From contig CALXWJ010000039.1 of assembly GCA_944392335.1 (NCBI GenBank), positions 1 to 35,980 of the forward strand: 35,980 bases of DNA, in the 5' to 3' direction. How positions within the stretch are numbered: position 1 is the first letter of the stretch; each line of letters opens with the position of its first letter. This DNA is from an uncultured Clostridia bacterium. Lineage in GTDB: Bacteria > Bacillota > Clostridia > UBA1381. The notes below the pieces were generated by a model. The model had not been told where the DNA came from. It saw nothing but the letters and a program-made list of their open reading frames with translations, and ran no database searches. This document shows, one piece after another, positions 35,671 to 35,980 of the stretch. A program made the translations under genes and the position numbers.

Positions 35671-35980
35671 ATGGGAGTTATAAAAATATATAAATATAGA
35701 AGCAAACAAATCAGTTTCACAGATTTCAATACGCCTATCGGAATGAAACTCAATCCCAACAATCGTTGGGTAAAGAAAGCCGAAATGATTCCATGGGATG
35801 AAATAGAGCAGCGTTATGCAAAGCTTTTCGCCAACCGAAAGGGAAATGTTGCGAAACCACTTCGTCTTGCTCTCGGAGCGTGTATTATACAAGCTGAATA
35901 CGGTTTTTCCGATGAAGAGGTTGCATTGCAAATTCAGGAAACAGCATATCTGCAATTTTTCTGCGGTTATTCGGAATATA
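35671..35980 (+). CDS. IS1182/IS5-like transposase, N-terminal part, cut by the window end
   Basis: From the ATG at 35671 the frame is open to the end of the window (103 codons). It reads as the N-terminal domain of IS5/IS1182-type DDE transposases (DUF772 type): GMKLNPNNRWVKKAEMIPW, then NRKGNVAKPLRLALGACII, then YGFSDEEVALQIQE. The catalytic part lies beyond the window. The opposite-strand frame at 35554-35955 is its shadow. The left end of the element must lie between about 35550 and 35590, close to the transporter gene. Confidence 0.85.
   Translation, partial: MGVIKIYKYRSKQISFTDFNTPIGMKLNPNNRWVKKAEMIPWDEIEQRYAKLFANRKGNVAKPLRLALGACIIQAEYGFSDEEVALQIQETAYLQFFCGYSEY

Noticed and set aside
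35554-35955. 133-codon minus-strand open frame
   Set aside because: It is the shadow of the transposase reading frame on the plus strand, whose conserved motifs are clear.

Overview
The window is AT-rich and has the gene style of a Gram-positive, low-GC anaerobe of the class Clostridia. The signs are AGGAGG-type ribosome sites, S-layer-homology (SLH) anchored secreted proteins, stalk (copper amine oxidase N-terminal-like) modules, BspA-type leucine-rich repeats and an IS1182/IS5-type transposase. A gut or plant-fibre-degrading Clostridia member, for example a relative of Monoglobus, fits the many secreted beta-helix and SLH proteins, but the species cannot be fixed from this sequence.

Region 1 (about 470-17630) is a polysaccharide-handling locus. 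Six closely spaced minus-strand genes (16375 down to 473) encode exported proteins: a short concanavalin/Ig protein, a 1140-residue right-handed beta-helix protein, two SLH proteins that could be surface anchors, a second beta-helix protein of 776 residues, and a 1365-residue protein with three concanavalin/Ig repeats and an SGNH esterase domain. An AraC-type regulator is transcribed divergently. Good promoters face both ways in the shared intergenic region, so the regulator probably controls the operon. The likely picture is a surface system that binds and trims a plant or host glycan.

Region 2 (17970-25830) is a second minus-strand cluster of surface proteins: a stalk/NPCBM-like protein, an SLH protein with a transglutaminase-like domain whose Cys-His-Asp triad is intact, a leucine-rich-repeat/stalk protein with a decayed C-terminal extension, and a leucine-rich-repeat/SLH protein.

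Region 3 (25870-29690) holds mobile and broken DNA. It contains a TetR pseudogene with three lesions, a 291-bp segment bounded by perfect 19-bp inverted repeats and carrying a strong promoter next to a tyrosine recombinase gene, and a degenerate insertion sequence whose transposase is itself interrupted by a small structured repeat. Related copies of both the insertion-sequence ends and the small repeat lie at 17606-17900. The inverted-repeat segment looks like an invertible promoter. In the orientation present here it points away from the region 2 surface operon, and flipping it would point it at that operon.

Region 4 (29700-35500) is a two-gene minus-strand operon: an MMPL/RND-type membrane transporter overlapped by a large GLUG-repeat/coiled-coil surface protein. 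The second gene is frame-broken at a run of seven G. The right edge (35671 to the end) is the start of an IS1182/IS5-like transposase gene, cut by the window end.
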